From: Nitrospira sp.
Lineage (GTDB): Bacteria; Nitrospirota; Nitrospiria; Nitrospirales; Nitrospiraceae
Length of the DNA: 64,000 nt
Assembly (NCBI GenBank): GCA_016788885.1
Contig: JAEURX010000042.1
Location: 1-64,000 of the forward strand
Reading direction: 5' to 3'
The notes below the pieces were generated by a model, which did no database searches, was not told the DNA's origin, and was given only the letters and a program-made list of their open reading frames with translations. The position numbers and the translations under genes are program-made. The first letter of the stretch is position 1. Every line of letters starts with the position of its first letter. Positions 26,888 to 35,068 of the stretch are shown in pieces.

Positions 26888-28162
26888 CTATTTCAGCAGC
26901 GCCTGCTGTCGGAAGCCGGGAGCGCTAGTGTTGAAAAGTGCCGTGCCTGGTTGGCGCATGACCAATTCAAGCGCGGCCACGGCGCGGTGGCGTTGCCGTC
27001 CATTGCGAAGCACCTGTTGGAGCCAGTCAATGCTGACGGGGTTACCAAGCAGGTACCGCGTCCCGTTGGTGAATTTCTTTTGATGTTTGCCCCACCAATT
27101 GTTTATCAGCGCAGGATCCGGCCAAGCGAGATGTTCATCGGGATCCAGCTCAACATCCTCATCCTCAGGATTGTCTGTCGGACCGGCTTCGAAGCCTTCA
27201 GGCTTCTTGCCTTCTAACATGTCATTCACGAGGTCGGCTCCTGTAATGATCGCAAATGACTCTCCGGCAACCCGAGCCAGCGCAGGTCCAGACATCTGAT
27301 CGATCAGCCATGGAATCGAAACAGGATCGCCGACGAGGCCGCTCACTTGCACAGCCAAACGACGAGTTTCCACCTTGCCGGCCAGTTCTTGTTGCCACGT
27401 CTTGGCCTGGGAAGAAGACATCCGTCGCGTGACCAATTCCATGGCGCCCTGTGAAAAGAGCTCGCCCTGTGTCGCGATCTTCTGTAATAAAGGGATGGTT
27501 GTCACGTCACCGAGCAACAACGCAGACCAGGTGGCTGCACATCGGCAGCCCTCATCGGCATCGTTCACGCCGGCTTTGGCCAAAACAAGTAAGTCTGTTC
27601 GCCCAAGCTCTCCGATGGCTCGTAGCGCTCGTGCACGAAGCAACGGAGAAGGAGACGATAAAGCGTCTTTCAGTGCTGAACCAGGATCTTGACGATGGAT
27701 GACCGAAGCAGCAAGGCCGATGCGCTTCAGAATAGGAGATTCATTCCGTAGAAGGTTGAGAATCTGTTCCTTCACCTGCGTATGGGGAATCCATCCCAAT
27801 GCCGAGACCAGGCCTCGTGCAAGCTCGGGCGATCTCGTCGCAACTTCGAGGACAGTAGTCATCCAGTCCTCATGGCCACTCTCAAAAGCCAGGACCGCCG
27901 CAGCAAACACTTCCCCTGGTCCTTCTAAACCGAGCGCCTCTTTACAGATCTCCCACCCTGGTTCGCCGGCAACCCTGAGTCCGTCCAGATGGGCCTCGAG
28001 ACGTTCATCCAACCTGGCCACACTTCTCAACGAATAGTGCTGCGCACCCACAGCCCTCTCCCGCATAGTCCACAGAAACGCCGCTTCTTCGGCGTGTTGA
28101 GACACGATTTTTTCAATGATGCCTGACAGCGGGTTGGATTCCATTCTATTGACACCTAACAT
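26888..28162 (-). CDS. TIGR02270 family T6SS-associated HEAT-like protein
   Basis: A 424-aa protein of the TIGR02270 type, a family I know from T6SS neighbourhoods without defined function. N-terminal signature: SQHAEEAAFLWTMRERAVGA with YSLRSVARLDERLEAHLDGL. The middle consists of HEAT-like helical pairs (SPLLRARALRAIGELGR, DEGCRCAATWSALLLGD). The C-terminal part ends with WLQQVLRNGRQRHRAVAALELV. The start at 28162 is 8 bases after GGAGGG. Cytoplasmic; probably a scaffold or chaperone. Confidence 0.8.
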   Translation of the reverse strand: MLGVNRMESNPLSGIIEKIVSQHAEEAAFLWTMRERAVGAQHYSLRSVARLDERLEAHLDGLRVAGEPGWEICKEALGLEGPGEVFAAAVLAFESGHEDWMTTVLEVATRSPELARGLVSALGWIPHTQVKEQILNLLRNESPILKRIGLAASVIHRQDPGSALKDALSSPSPLLRARALRAIGELGRTDLLVLAKAGVNDADEGCRCAATWSALLLGDVTTIPLLQKIATQGELFSQGAMELVTRRMSSSQAKTWQQELAGKVETRRLAVQVSGLVGDPVSIPWLIDQMSGPALARVAGESFAIITGADLVNDMLEGKKPEGFEAGPTDNPEDEDVELDPDEHLAWPDPALINNWWGKHQKKFTNGTRYLLGNPVSIDWLQQVLRNGRQRHRAVAALELVMRQPGTALFNTSAPGFRQQALLK

Positions 28163-28177
28163 GATCATTGCCCTCCA

Positions 28178-28345
28178 TCAGTTCTGACGAGAGGGAATAA
28201 AGCCTACCCCCCCAGGGCACTCCCGATTGTCACGTTTCGAGAGATCCTTAAGAGAATAGTTTCTCGTACCGACGGCCCTGTCACAGAGAAGCAGGAGAAA
28301 ACACCTTCTTCGGCATTCTAAGTCACAGTGGGCTGAATCACAGAT
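28178..28345 (-). pseudogene. degenerate 5' remnant of a second TIGR02270 gene
   Basis: This region translates in part to RAVGTRNYSLKDLSKRD, clearly similar to RAVGAQHYSLRSVARLD at the start of the intact gene just downstream. At DNA level, GAATAGT...CTTCTTCGGC at 28253-28315 aligns with 28030-28091 with one indel. The rest of the gene is missing, so this is the decayed stub of a tandem duplicate. Confidence 0.65.
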
Positions 28346-28375
28346 GGAGTTGTCAGACAACAGACCATGCGCTCA

Positions 28376-29161
28376 TCACTCGATTGTCACAAGGACGATA
28401 GGTTCAACCGTGAGCGAGTAGTGTTGAAGGCAATTCAGCAAGGTATTCCAGGAAAATTCACTCGCTTCAAACAGAGAAAAGACAAGCTCGGCAGAGTACT
28501 CGTCGTAAGCGGCCAGGGTTTCTCGCCACACCTCCGCCTCGTAGGCCGACTTCACAGGAGGACCGTAGGCTCCCTGACCCATGAGAGCAACCCACTCCCC
28601 GACCCGCGCCACCAGACTCTCCAAAACGTCTCTTAGCACAGGCCGGGAGAACTCCACTACACAACGGCGCTCCTTCTGGTAATCCCCAGGGTCTTCCCGC
28701 TCAAGGCGGATCTGAAACCGTTGTGACAGCGGCGGGTATGCCGCCGCCTCAGTCCCCCATGTGGCGTCGGGCAAGTGCACTACCCGAGCCTGCTGGCCTG
28801 GCGTCAGATCGGAAACAGTGACATCGCGGACCGGCTGCATTCGTGCGGACCACCTCCAGACAAGATGGCGGACCAACTGGAAGGCGCGGACATCCACCTC
28901 ATAGCCGCTAAGCAGAAAGGCTGGTTGCATTGGAGATGAGAGATTTGCACGCGTAAGGCCCAGAGAGGAGTCAGAAGGTGACGCCATCTCCCGGGCGAAG
29001 GCACCGTGGCCGCCTGCCGTTATGAATGAGCCAACCAGAACTTCGAGATTGGTCAGCTGCTCTGGAGTAGGTACCGCTCCAAGCCCGAACTCCAAGAGCA
29101 GGTCTTGCCGCGGAGCATTCGTCCAACTAATGGACAATCTTGGAAGAGGCTCAGCCGCCAT
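28376..29161 (-). CDS. unknown 261-aa protein after the DUF3396 gene
   Basis: Not recognised by family. Soluble, no signal. Notable segments are LLLEFGLGAVPTPEQLTNLE near the start, a middle WRWSARMQPVRDV, and ARVGEWVALMGQGAYGP. ATG 29161 overlaps the end of the DUF3396 gene by 11 bp, showing tight translational coupling. It may be a second accessory or immunity component of that cargo module. Confidence 0.6.
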   Translation of the reverse strand: MAAEPLPRLSISWTNAPRQDLLLEFGLGAVPTPEQLTNLEVLVGSFITAGGHGAFAREMASPSDSSLGLTRANLSSPMQPAFLLSGYEVDVRAFQLVRHLVWRWSARMQPVRDVTVSDLTPGQQARVVHLPDATWGTEAAAYPPLSQRFQIRLEREDPGDYQKERRCVVEFSRPVLRDVLESLVARVGEWVALMGQGAYGPPVKSAYEAEVWRETLAAYDEYSAELVFSLFEASEFSWNTLLNCLQHYSLTVEPIVLVTIE

Positions 29162-30101
29162 TGGCGAACCTCCTTAACCACATCTTTGTTTTGTCACGGT
29201 GGTCCCCACCCGGGAGATCCAGGGCTCCATATCTCTCGATGATAGGTTCCTGCAATGATGCCACAGCATTGTATACTGAGCGGTAATCGGGAAGCAGCTC
29301 GCCGCGATTAACGTGTCCCCAAAGTGGGGCGGGGCCCGCTTGAAGGATCACGCCTGCGGTCACGGGAAGTACGCCCACCGAGTCAGTTAATTGCTGGCGC
29401 AAAGCTTTAATACCTCCAAGTCGGTCGGCAAATTCCCTCCCAAGCATGGTTAACCAATTGACACCCTTAATCCCCTCGCGTCGAAGAGCCACCGAGTCAA
29501 CGACTGAACGGGATATGTCCAGCCCAGGGTGTTGTATTGACAGACCCCAAGCGGCTCTGTCGCTTTTCTCTTGATGATATGGGCTAAGTGAAAGGGCGAA
29601 TCCCGCATGCCCGGAATGGAACGGAAAATGTTCACACGCGTCGACAGCAAAGGCGAGCAACTCTCCAGGCTTTTCCATCGCCCATCGCGCAGGGAACGCA
29701 CAACGGACGACATTTGCATCAACACCGTAGCCAGGATACCCCTGCTCCTCGCCCCAAACAAAGAACGAGTGCTCGCTCGCATCATCGTACCGAGCACCAT
29801 CCTTGAGTTCAATACTTAGGACATCGCGCGGAGGCGCCCCAGGCCTTAGCCAACCCCGTAACATGTCCAGGGCGCGTGGTGTGCAAGCTTTGTGACGCGT
29901 CATGTTCTCCGTGGCATACCACCGCAAAACGCCCGGCGGGCAAAGCGACAGGAATTTTTCGTAGATGTGCAAGACAGACCTGGGGATGGCCGAAAGGTCC
30001 TGTCCCGTGTAGAGGACCACGTCGCAGCAAACGGAGACTAGCCTCGAATCGCCCTCCCTGATATTGAATCCGGCTACAGTGCTGGTTGGCTGATCAGTCA
30101 T
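29151..30101 (-). CDS. DUF3396 (TsiV-type) T6SS immunity-family protein
   Basis: A 316-aa protein matching the DUF3396 family, members of which are immunity proteins to T6SS effectors, including nuclease effectors (family knowledge). Segments: VVLYTGQDLSAIPRSVLHIYEKF, SIELKDGARYDDASEHSFFVWGEEQ, VNWLTMLGREFADRLGG and a C-terminal GHVNRGELLPDYR. ATG 30101 overlaps the end of the preceding small gene by 8 bp, so it is coupled to it, as expected for immunity behind a toxin. Cytoplasmic. Confidence 0.82.
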   Translation of the reverse strand: MTDQPTSTVAGFNIREGDSRLVSVCCDVVLYTGQDLSAIPRSVLHIYEKFLSLCPPGVLRWYATENMTRHKACTPRALDMLRGWLRPGAPPRDVLSIELKDGARYDDASEHSFFVWGEEQGYPGYGVDANVVRCAFPARWAMEKPGELLAFAVDACEHFPFHSGHAGFALSLSPYHQEKSDRAAWGLSIQHPGLDISRSVVDSVALRREGIKGVNWLTMLGREFADRLGGIKALRQQLTDSVGVLPVTAGVILQAGPAPLWGHVNRGELLPDYRSVYNAVASLQEPIIERYGALDLPGGDHRDKTKMWLRRFANGG

Positions 30102-30645
30102 CACATGGCTCCGATGCGCAGTTCATAGGAGACAACGCTGACACCTTACCACCATTCGCTATCCTGCTATATGCATTCCGCTGCCTATGACCCATCATGG
30201 ACGGACCGGACCTTGTCATGTCAGAGGGCATCGGGATGGGCCCAGTAGGTACACTTTTCTTGACAGAGGCCGAGCAGGGAAACTTCGCATCGTAAACGTC
30301 ATAGGATTGGGGCGGTGGCCCACCCACAACCACATCCGGTCTGCGCCCTTGCCCGGCTGGCAGTTGTGGGGCCCCAGGACGCTGCATAGTCGGAGGCGTT
30401 TTGTTCATGTCAAATGTCTTTTCACACTGGTAGTTCTTATTCTTTTTTTCTAGCGTTTTTTTTACACATGTGTGTTTCTTGGAGCCTAGGGCTGAACACT
30501 GGCTACCCGGAGGCATCGGGGCACCCGCTACGGTGGTGCTAACGTTGTAATCATTTCCATCTTCATTTTTCTGGTCGCACTTTTGAATCGCGCACTTGAT
30601 ATCGTGCTCAGTACTCGGTGTTGTCAGTTCATCCTGATCCAACAT
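30094..30645 (-). CDS. Cys/Lys-rich 183-aa protein, toxin candidate behind a PAAR-like gene
   Basis: Starts with ATG 30645 in a TAATG overlap with the DUF4150 gene and ends overlapping the DUF3396 gene. No known catalytic motif recognised. The N-terminal half is Lys- and Cys-rich (CAIQKCDQ, SALGSKKHTCVKK), a proline-rich middle follows (PPTMQRPGAPQLPAGQG), then a C-terminal part with MMGHRQRNAYSRIANGG and a CASEPC end. Base composition is clearly more A+T-rich than the neighbours (for example 30420-30480). Position between PAAR-like carrier and immunity-family gene makes a T6SS effector the best reading. Confidence 0.6.
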   Translation of the reverse strand: MLDQDELTTPSTEHDIKCAIQKCDQKNEDGNDYNVSTTVAGAPMPPGSQCSALGSKKHTCVKKTLEKKNKNYQCEKTFDMNKTPPTMQRPGAPQLPAGQGRRPDVVVGGPPPQSYDVYDAKFPCSASVKKSVPTGPIPMPSDMTRSGPSMMGHRQRNAYSRIANGGKVSALSPMNCASEPCDD

Positions 30646-31064
30646 TACATTGCCGCCCCCGTATTCGGCGGACTTCCACTCGCCCCACAATTGTTCAACA
30701 TAGGTTCGCCAAGTAGATGAACACTCTTTCCCTCAATCTTTACTGTCATAGAGCCGGGGGTGATGAACTTAGCAGGTCCATGGCAATTTGCTGATATGAG
30801 ACCCCCTCCAGTTCCTTTGCTGGCCATATCACCTATGCTCTCGAAGGTTGCACCTCGAATCGCAACTGCATTGCCTTCGATTTTGACCGTCGTCGAGTAG
30901 TCTTTTGGCGAGAGTTCTGATTTCGCGATGTTGGGCAACGGCGCAGGCACAAAGGGCGCCGGCGGACCTGGCATCTTACAGACATTCGGCAACGTCGCCT
31001 TGGCAATGCCTCTGCTGCCTTTTGTGACCGGCGTTTTGGGTGGATGGATCGCTACGCTAGACAT
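30645..31064 (-). CDS. DUF4150 PAAR-like spike-tip protein
   Basis: A 139-aa PAAR-like protein. It shows the DUF4150 pattern: a proline-rich start (PPKTPVTKGSRGIAKATLPNVCKMPGPP), paired strands STTVKIEGNAVAIRGATF and SMTVKIEGKSVHLLGEPM, and conserved Cys/His (ANCHGPAKF, NNCGASG). It is predicted to sit on the VgrG tip and carry cargo. It has no toxin extension of its own; the next gene is coupled through TAATG, so the cargo is a separate protein. Confidence 0.85.
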   Translation of the reverse strand: MSSVAIHPPKTPVTKGSRGIAKATLPNVCKMPGPPAPFVPAPLPNIAKSELSPKDYSTTVKIEGNAVAIRGATFESIGDMASKGTGGGLISANCHGPAKFITPGSMTVKIEGKSVHLLGEPMLNNCGASGSPPNTGAAM

Positions 31065-31079
31065 AGAGCGCGATTCTTT

Positions 31080-32138
31080 TTAGATCTTACTTGTGGTTTG
31101 GAGCACAGCTGCGCCTCGCAGACCACATTCAGAGCTCATCCACAGTAAGGTTTGAGGGCCTTTGGCATACCCACGGGTAGCGGCCTGGCAAGCAAGCATC
31201 ACGAATAGCGGGCCAGAAGCAGCACCCATATCACCCCAACAGTCGGCTGGAGAATCGTATGTGGTCGGATCGTCAAAGTACTGCGGCAGCCGTAAACAGA
31301 CAAAGCCCCATTCTTCACCACGGTAACGCTCGCCGTTAATGTCGCAGATTACCGCATTGATCCTTTCAGGGCCGGAGGGCAGGCCACCTACAGCGCGTCT
31401 TACGACCGAGGTCAACCCCTCACCGAGACATATCTCCGAGGTCTTAATGAGTTTGGTCTCCCTGCCCGTGGCAACCACAAGCACACGAGCCAAGACACTC
31501 AAGCCCAGTCGTGCGCAGGCTCGATCGGTCATCAGCAAACAAAACCCGGCCCCTTCACCCGGTACAAAGGCAGAGCGTGATACCGCCCCGGCGAGTTGCC
31601 GATTCTCATCGAGCCATTCCATGGTATCCGGTTGAAAATAGCTGTCCACCCCACCGACCAGACACGTCTCACACGCGCCCTGTTGAATCTGCTCAATGGC
31701 CATTGCCAGCGCAGCTAGCCCCGCAGCATGCCCTTGGGTATACACGTTCACCTCCGATATGGTGATCGGTAGTCCCTCAAACCGCATGAATCCTGACCGA
31801 ACCGACGCGGCGTCCTGCTCGGTAAACCCCGGTCGGATCTCGGGCAGGCTTAGATACAGAGGGAGCCGTAGACCTGGTGCCTGCGCATCCTTTGTCAGTG
31901 GTGCGCAGGCCTCGCGAAGCGCGGTTTCGGCCAACGCCAGGAGCCGCTCTGGGCCCATCAAGCCAGGATCGAGCTGAACGTCGAGGGCTCCCGGCATCGG
32001 TTCGCCCATTCGGTCGATCATGAAGGGGTGCTCACCCATCCCGCTGATCCCGGCCCTATAAGCAGCCGCACTCGGTGCAGCCCGCATACCCAGGGGCGTT
32101 CGAGCACCGGTGGCTACGATAAAGACAGGAATACTCAT
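31080..32138 (-). CDS. ketoacyl-synthase-like thiolase-fold protein, catalytic Cys absent
   Basis: A 352-aa beta-ketoacyl-synthase-like protein of the kind found beside DUF2169 and DUF4150 genes in T6SS loci. ATG 32138 forms an ATGA overlap with the DUF2169 stop. The nucleophile-elbow region reads VYTQGHAAGLAAL, where active ketosynthases have T-A-C-A-S-G, so the Cys is replaced; the usual His motif region reads INGERYRGEEWG. It is probably a non-catalytic scaffold or adaptor for loading cargo, not a fatty-acid enzyme. Confidence 0.82.
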   Translation of the reverse strand: MSIPVFIVATGARTPLGMRAAPSAAAYRAGISGMGEHPFMIDRMGEPMPGALDVQLDPGLMGPERLLALAETALREACAPLTKDAQAPGLRLPLYLSLPEIRPGFTEQDAASVRSGFMRFEGLPITISEVNVYTQGHAAGLAALAMAIEQIQQGACETCLVGGVDSYFQPDTMEWLDENRQLAGAVSRSAFVPGEGAGFCLLMTDRACARLGLSVLARVLVVATGRETKLIKTSEICLGEGLTSVVRRAVGGLPSGPERINAVICDINGERYRGEEWGFVCLRLPQYFDDPTTYDSPADCWGDMGAASGPLFVMLACQAATRGYAKGPQTLLWMSSECGLRGAAVLQTTSKI

Positions 32139-33142
32139 CTGATATACGGCTTCTCCCGCACGACGGTTTCTTCTAGATAATCGACGTTCGTCCGGCAGGC
32201 CAACGAGGTCAGCCACACCATCATTACACGCGAATTGTCCGGCTCGATAATCACCGTTGAAACCCGGCTGCGGTGCTCTTCCCTACGCCCGTCAATGCGG
32301 GTGCTGAAGATACAGTGGACCTTCGGCAAGATGAATCGCAGTACTCCATTCGGAGTCAAGTTGACGAGCTCCACATCTTCGCCCCCGAATAGATGCATGT
32401 CAGGGCGTTGATCCTTGGGGGCACATTGCAGTGAGTGGGGATCCCAATCTTCAGGCAAGAGGGGAAGACGGTGCTGTTGCCAAGCCTTATCGTAAGTGCC
32501 CATCAGCTCGCGGCGAGGAGACCAATGGCTGTCGATTGCACCAAAACCGGCTGGGCCTGCCTTCTCGATACTTCCCTTGGGATACTGGAAATTCGGGAGC
32601 GGCTGCCCCAGCCGATTTTTTGATTTCGCAACGACGCCGCAGCCGACAGGATTGCGTGGATCCATACGCTGCTTTTTCGGATCAGGATCAGTTTGGTCGT
32701 ATCCACCGTAGGCGCGTTCGTAGATGATCGGCAGCTGAGTGATGGGTTCGGCTTTTGAAGGTTTGAGACCGAACAATCCTCGCTTCCACCGCCGGTTCCC
32801 TACGACCCGAATCACCTTGTGTATTTGAGCGACACGAACCGAAACCAGAAATTCGGTGCTCGGTCGTCCCTTCGGAGCATAGGCCGTGCCATTGATCACT
32901 ACATCTGTGGTGGGCTTGGGAGCGACAAGATCGGCATCATAGCGCAGACTCGATACCCCTGGCTCGCCGTTATACTCAGGAGCCAGCAGTGGATCGAGCT
33001 GTTCGTTCGCCAGCACAACTGTTCCGTCGGCCTTGATGTCATAGGTTCCCTTGACGGCCACAATCCACTCGTGCACGCCGTCTTTATCACGCCCCCACGT
33101 TTTCTTAGCCTTATACGGCGTATGGTTCGTTATGGACCACAT
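32135..33142 (-). CDS. DUF2169 T6SS accessory protein
   Basis: A 335-aa protein with the DUF2169 pattern from the start: TPYKAKKTWGRDKDG, WIVAVKGTYDI, a central YERAYGG and RMDPRNPVGCG, then HCIFSTRIDGRREEH and RVSTVIIEPD. Family members act as adaptors for loading PAAR-tipped effectors (family knowledge). I start it at ATG 33142; the frame is open upstream, but that part belongs to the methyltransferase end, which it overlaps by 13 bp. Its stop overlaps the ketosynthase-like start (ATGA). Confidence 0.88.
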   Translation of the reverse strand: MWSITNHTPYKAKKTWGRDKDGVHEWIVAVKGTYDIKADGTVVLANEQLDPLLAPEYNGEPGVSSLRYDADLVAPKPTTDVVINGTAYAPKGRPSTEFLVSVRVAQIHKVIRVVGNRRWKRGLFGLKPSKAEPITQLPIIYERAYGGYDQTDPDPKKQRMDPRNPVGCGVVAKSKNRLGQPLPNFQYPKGSIEKAGPAGFGAIDSHWSPRRELMGTYDKAWQQHRLPLLPEDWDPHSLQCAPKDQRPDMHLFGGEDVELVNLTPNGVLRFILPKVHCIFSTRIDGRREEHRSRVSTVIIEPDNSRVMMVWLTSLACRTNVDYLEETVVREKPYIR

Positions 33143-34524
33143 TGCTGTGTTTCTTCCTGCGGGCACGTCCTCGTATAGATGCAATCCGCTTCGAACTCTG
33201 ATGGGACCGACTCCCTTGTATGGTAGGGCGTCGTCACATATCCACCCCAGCGGGCTTCCAACCTGTTCAGCGACTCCGAACATTCGCCACACTCACTGGG
33301 CTCGATGCAACGGAGTTCGATGAGCCCATTGCGGTGTAAGATCCTTAAATCGTCTATCACATGGGTGACGTCAAGGAATGCATCACCAATGCGCACACCT
33401 CGCGGCCACCGAGGTTGCAGCCTGTTGAGCGCTGCCCAGATGACCTCCTCCTTGGCTTCTACTTGGTAGCCGGAAGGATGTTGGAACATCTGATGTTCTG
33501 TATCGCTCGAGGCACAAGGGCTGAGACAGGAGGCGATGAAGAGGTTCGCGAACTCCTCAATCGTAAGAGGCTGTCGCGTCCACGGACTTTTTGTCAGGAT
33601 CGGCGTATGGAGCTGTCGATAGCTTAGAAGGTCCACTGTGTCTTCGAATCCACGCCCCATGATTCCATCTGCCCTGAGTCGAGGTCCCAAGTCTTCCGGA
33701 ATCTTGCCAGAAGGGTAATTGAAATCTGCATCGGCTACATGTTGGAATCCGCAGCGTTCCGCAAGACCCAGAAATTCACTCCGCCAATAGGCGTGGTTAT
33801 CGATGGCAAGGAATTCGTGGGCGACATAGGACACGTGGTTTTCACACACAAACTTAAATTCATTCGATAACAGTTGCGAATAGGGGTGCTCGCCTATCGT
33901 CAATGAAGCGACGACTTTGGCGGCCACATCCTGCGCCGCTTGGGCACGGTCCAGCAGGCTTGATATCTCAGCCGTTTGCGCGAGTAGAAACTCCCGTACC
34001 ATTCCCCGGACATTCCAGCCAGGCCTTGTGTTGTAGTTCAGATACAGGAGACCTCCGTCGCGGAGGCGTTCGGCGCAGAGGCTCAGCAAGGCATCACGGA
34101 CATCCTTGGGAACCCATGAGAAAACCCCGTGCGCGATGATGTAGTTGAACTGACCCGAGATTTGTTTGGCGGCTGTAAGGAAATCCGCATGGATAAATTC
34201 GATGTTGGGCAATCCCAATGCTGCCTTACGGGAATCGGCAATCTCGATCTGGCTGCGCGCGCCGTCGACCCCGACAAACGTCGCATTCCTGCGATAGTAG
34301 GCTAACGGCAAGAGATTTGATCCGTCTCCACATCCAAGTTCGAGCACTCGATAGGTATCAAGCGGCGGTCGCGGCCCACCATGAAGCAGGGAGGCGACGG
34401 CCAGTCGCTCGGGCGCTGTCCATTCGATGGGAAGAGATTTATAGGGCAACTCATCATACGGATTGAATGCACTTTTGCATTCGGGTTCCTGTAGTGACCC
34501 ATTTGCTATATTCGCGTTCATCAT
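33130..34524 (-). CDS. SAM-dependent methyltransferase with regulatory domain
   Basis: A 464-aa protein. Class I methyltransferase fold at about 45-200: motif I VLELGCGDGSNLLPLAY, then FVGVDGARSQI, IEFIHADF and a FNYIIAHGVFSWV. A methyltransferase regulatory domain follows (HVSYVAHEFLAIDN ... FEDTVDLLSYRQLHTPIL). The target is unknown; such genes recur in T6SS clusters. I used ATG 34524; a GTG at 34584 is possible and would overlap the DUF6484 gene. Confidence 0.85.
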   Translation of the reverse strand: MMNANIANGSLQEPECKSAFNPYDELPYKSLPIEWTAPERLAVASLLHGGPRPPLDTYRVLELGCGDGSNLLPLAYYRRNATFVGVDGARSQIEIADSRKAALGLPNIEFIHADFLTAAKQISGQFNYIIAHGVFSWVPKDVRDALLSLCAERLRDGGLLYLNYNTRPGWNVRGMVREFLLAQTAEISSLLDRAQAAQDVAAKVVASLTIGEHPYSQLLSNEFKFVCENHVSYVAHEFLAIDNHAYWRSEFLGLAERCGFQHVADADFNYPSGKIPEDLGPRLRADGIMGRGFEDTVDLLSYRQLHTPILTKSPWTRQPLTIEEFANLFIASCLSPCASSDTEHQMFQHPSGYQVEAKEEVIWAALNRLQPRWPRGVRIGDAFLDVTHVIDDLRILHRNGLIELRCIEPSECGECSESLNRLEARWGGYVTTPYHTRESVPSEFEADCIYTRTCPQEETQQCGP

Positions 34525-34561
34525 AACGAGAGCCTGGCGTGCCGCGACCGAAAAGGACCTA

Positions 34562-35056
34562 CTAGTTGATTTGGACTGACCCACCCTTAATCCGATTCAC
34601 TCCAGATGATCGGCTTAGGACATAGGTTCCCTTAAGCAAGATCTTGCCGGCACGAGTCAGGGTTATACTCGCCTCACCACACCGAAGGACTATTTCCTTC
34701 TCCGCAGACAACACTATTTTTTCACCGTCACATTCCACAGAAACAGATTTAGATTGGGTCTTCTCATCCGGTACTGTGGTTGATTGCACAACGCCTATTA
34801 TGATTGGCTTAAAAGCGCTGGCTTCCTCAAATACGAGAAGTACCTCTTTTCCAAGAGTTTCTCGACCTATTACGACAGTGGTTTTGGCGCATAGAGGAAC
34901 GCCAGAATGATTCGACGCGAAGTTCACCAACGGCTCTCCCTGTCGTGTCAGATCGACAAGTTTTCCTATCACTACGCCATTGATAGCCTCACCATCGTGA
35001 CGGTCCTCGCTCGCCATCAGGACCTCCAGCACATTCTCTCCAGCGATATCTCTCAT
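34562..35056 (-). CDS. DUF6484 VgrG-associated protein
   Basis: A 164-aa protein of the DUF6484 type, usually coded just after vgrG. N-terminal part: INGVVIGKLVDLTRQGEPLV, TVVIGRETLGKEVLLVFEE. The C-terminal half (VECDGEKIVLSAEKEIVLRCGEASITL...) is a beta-repeat resembling the spike end of VgrG/DUF2345, which suggests it docks on the spike. It follows vgrG by 12 bp. Composition is somewhat A+T-richer than vgrG. Confidence 0.78.
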   Translation of the reverse strand: MRDIAGENVLEVLMASEDRHDGEAINGVVIGKLVDLTRQGEPLVNFASNHSGVPLCAKTTVVIGRETLGKEVLLVFEEASAFKPIIIGVVQSTTVPDEKTQSKSVSVECDGEKIVLSAEKEIVLRCGEASITLTRAGKILLKGTYVLSRSSGVNRIKGGSVQIN

Positions 35057-35068
35057 CGTTCACTCCTC

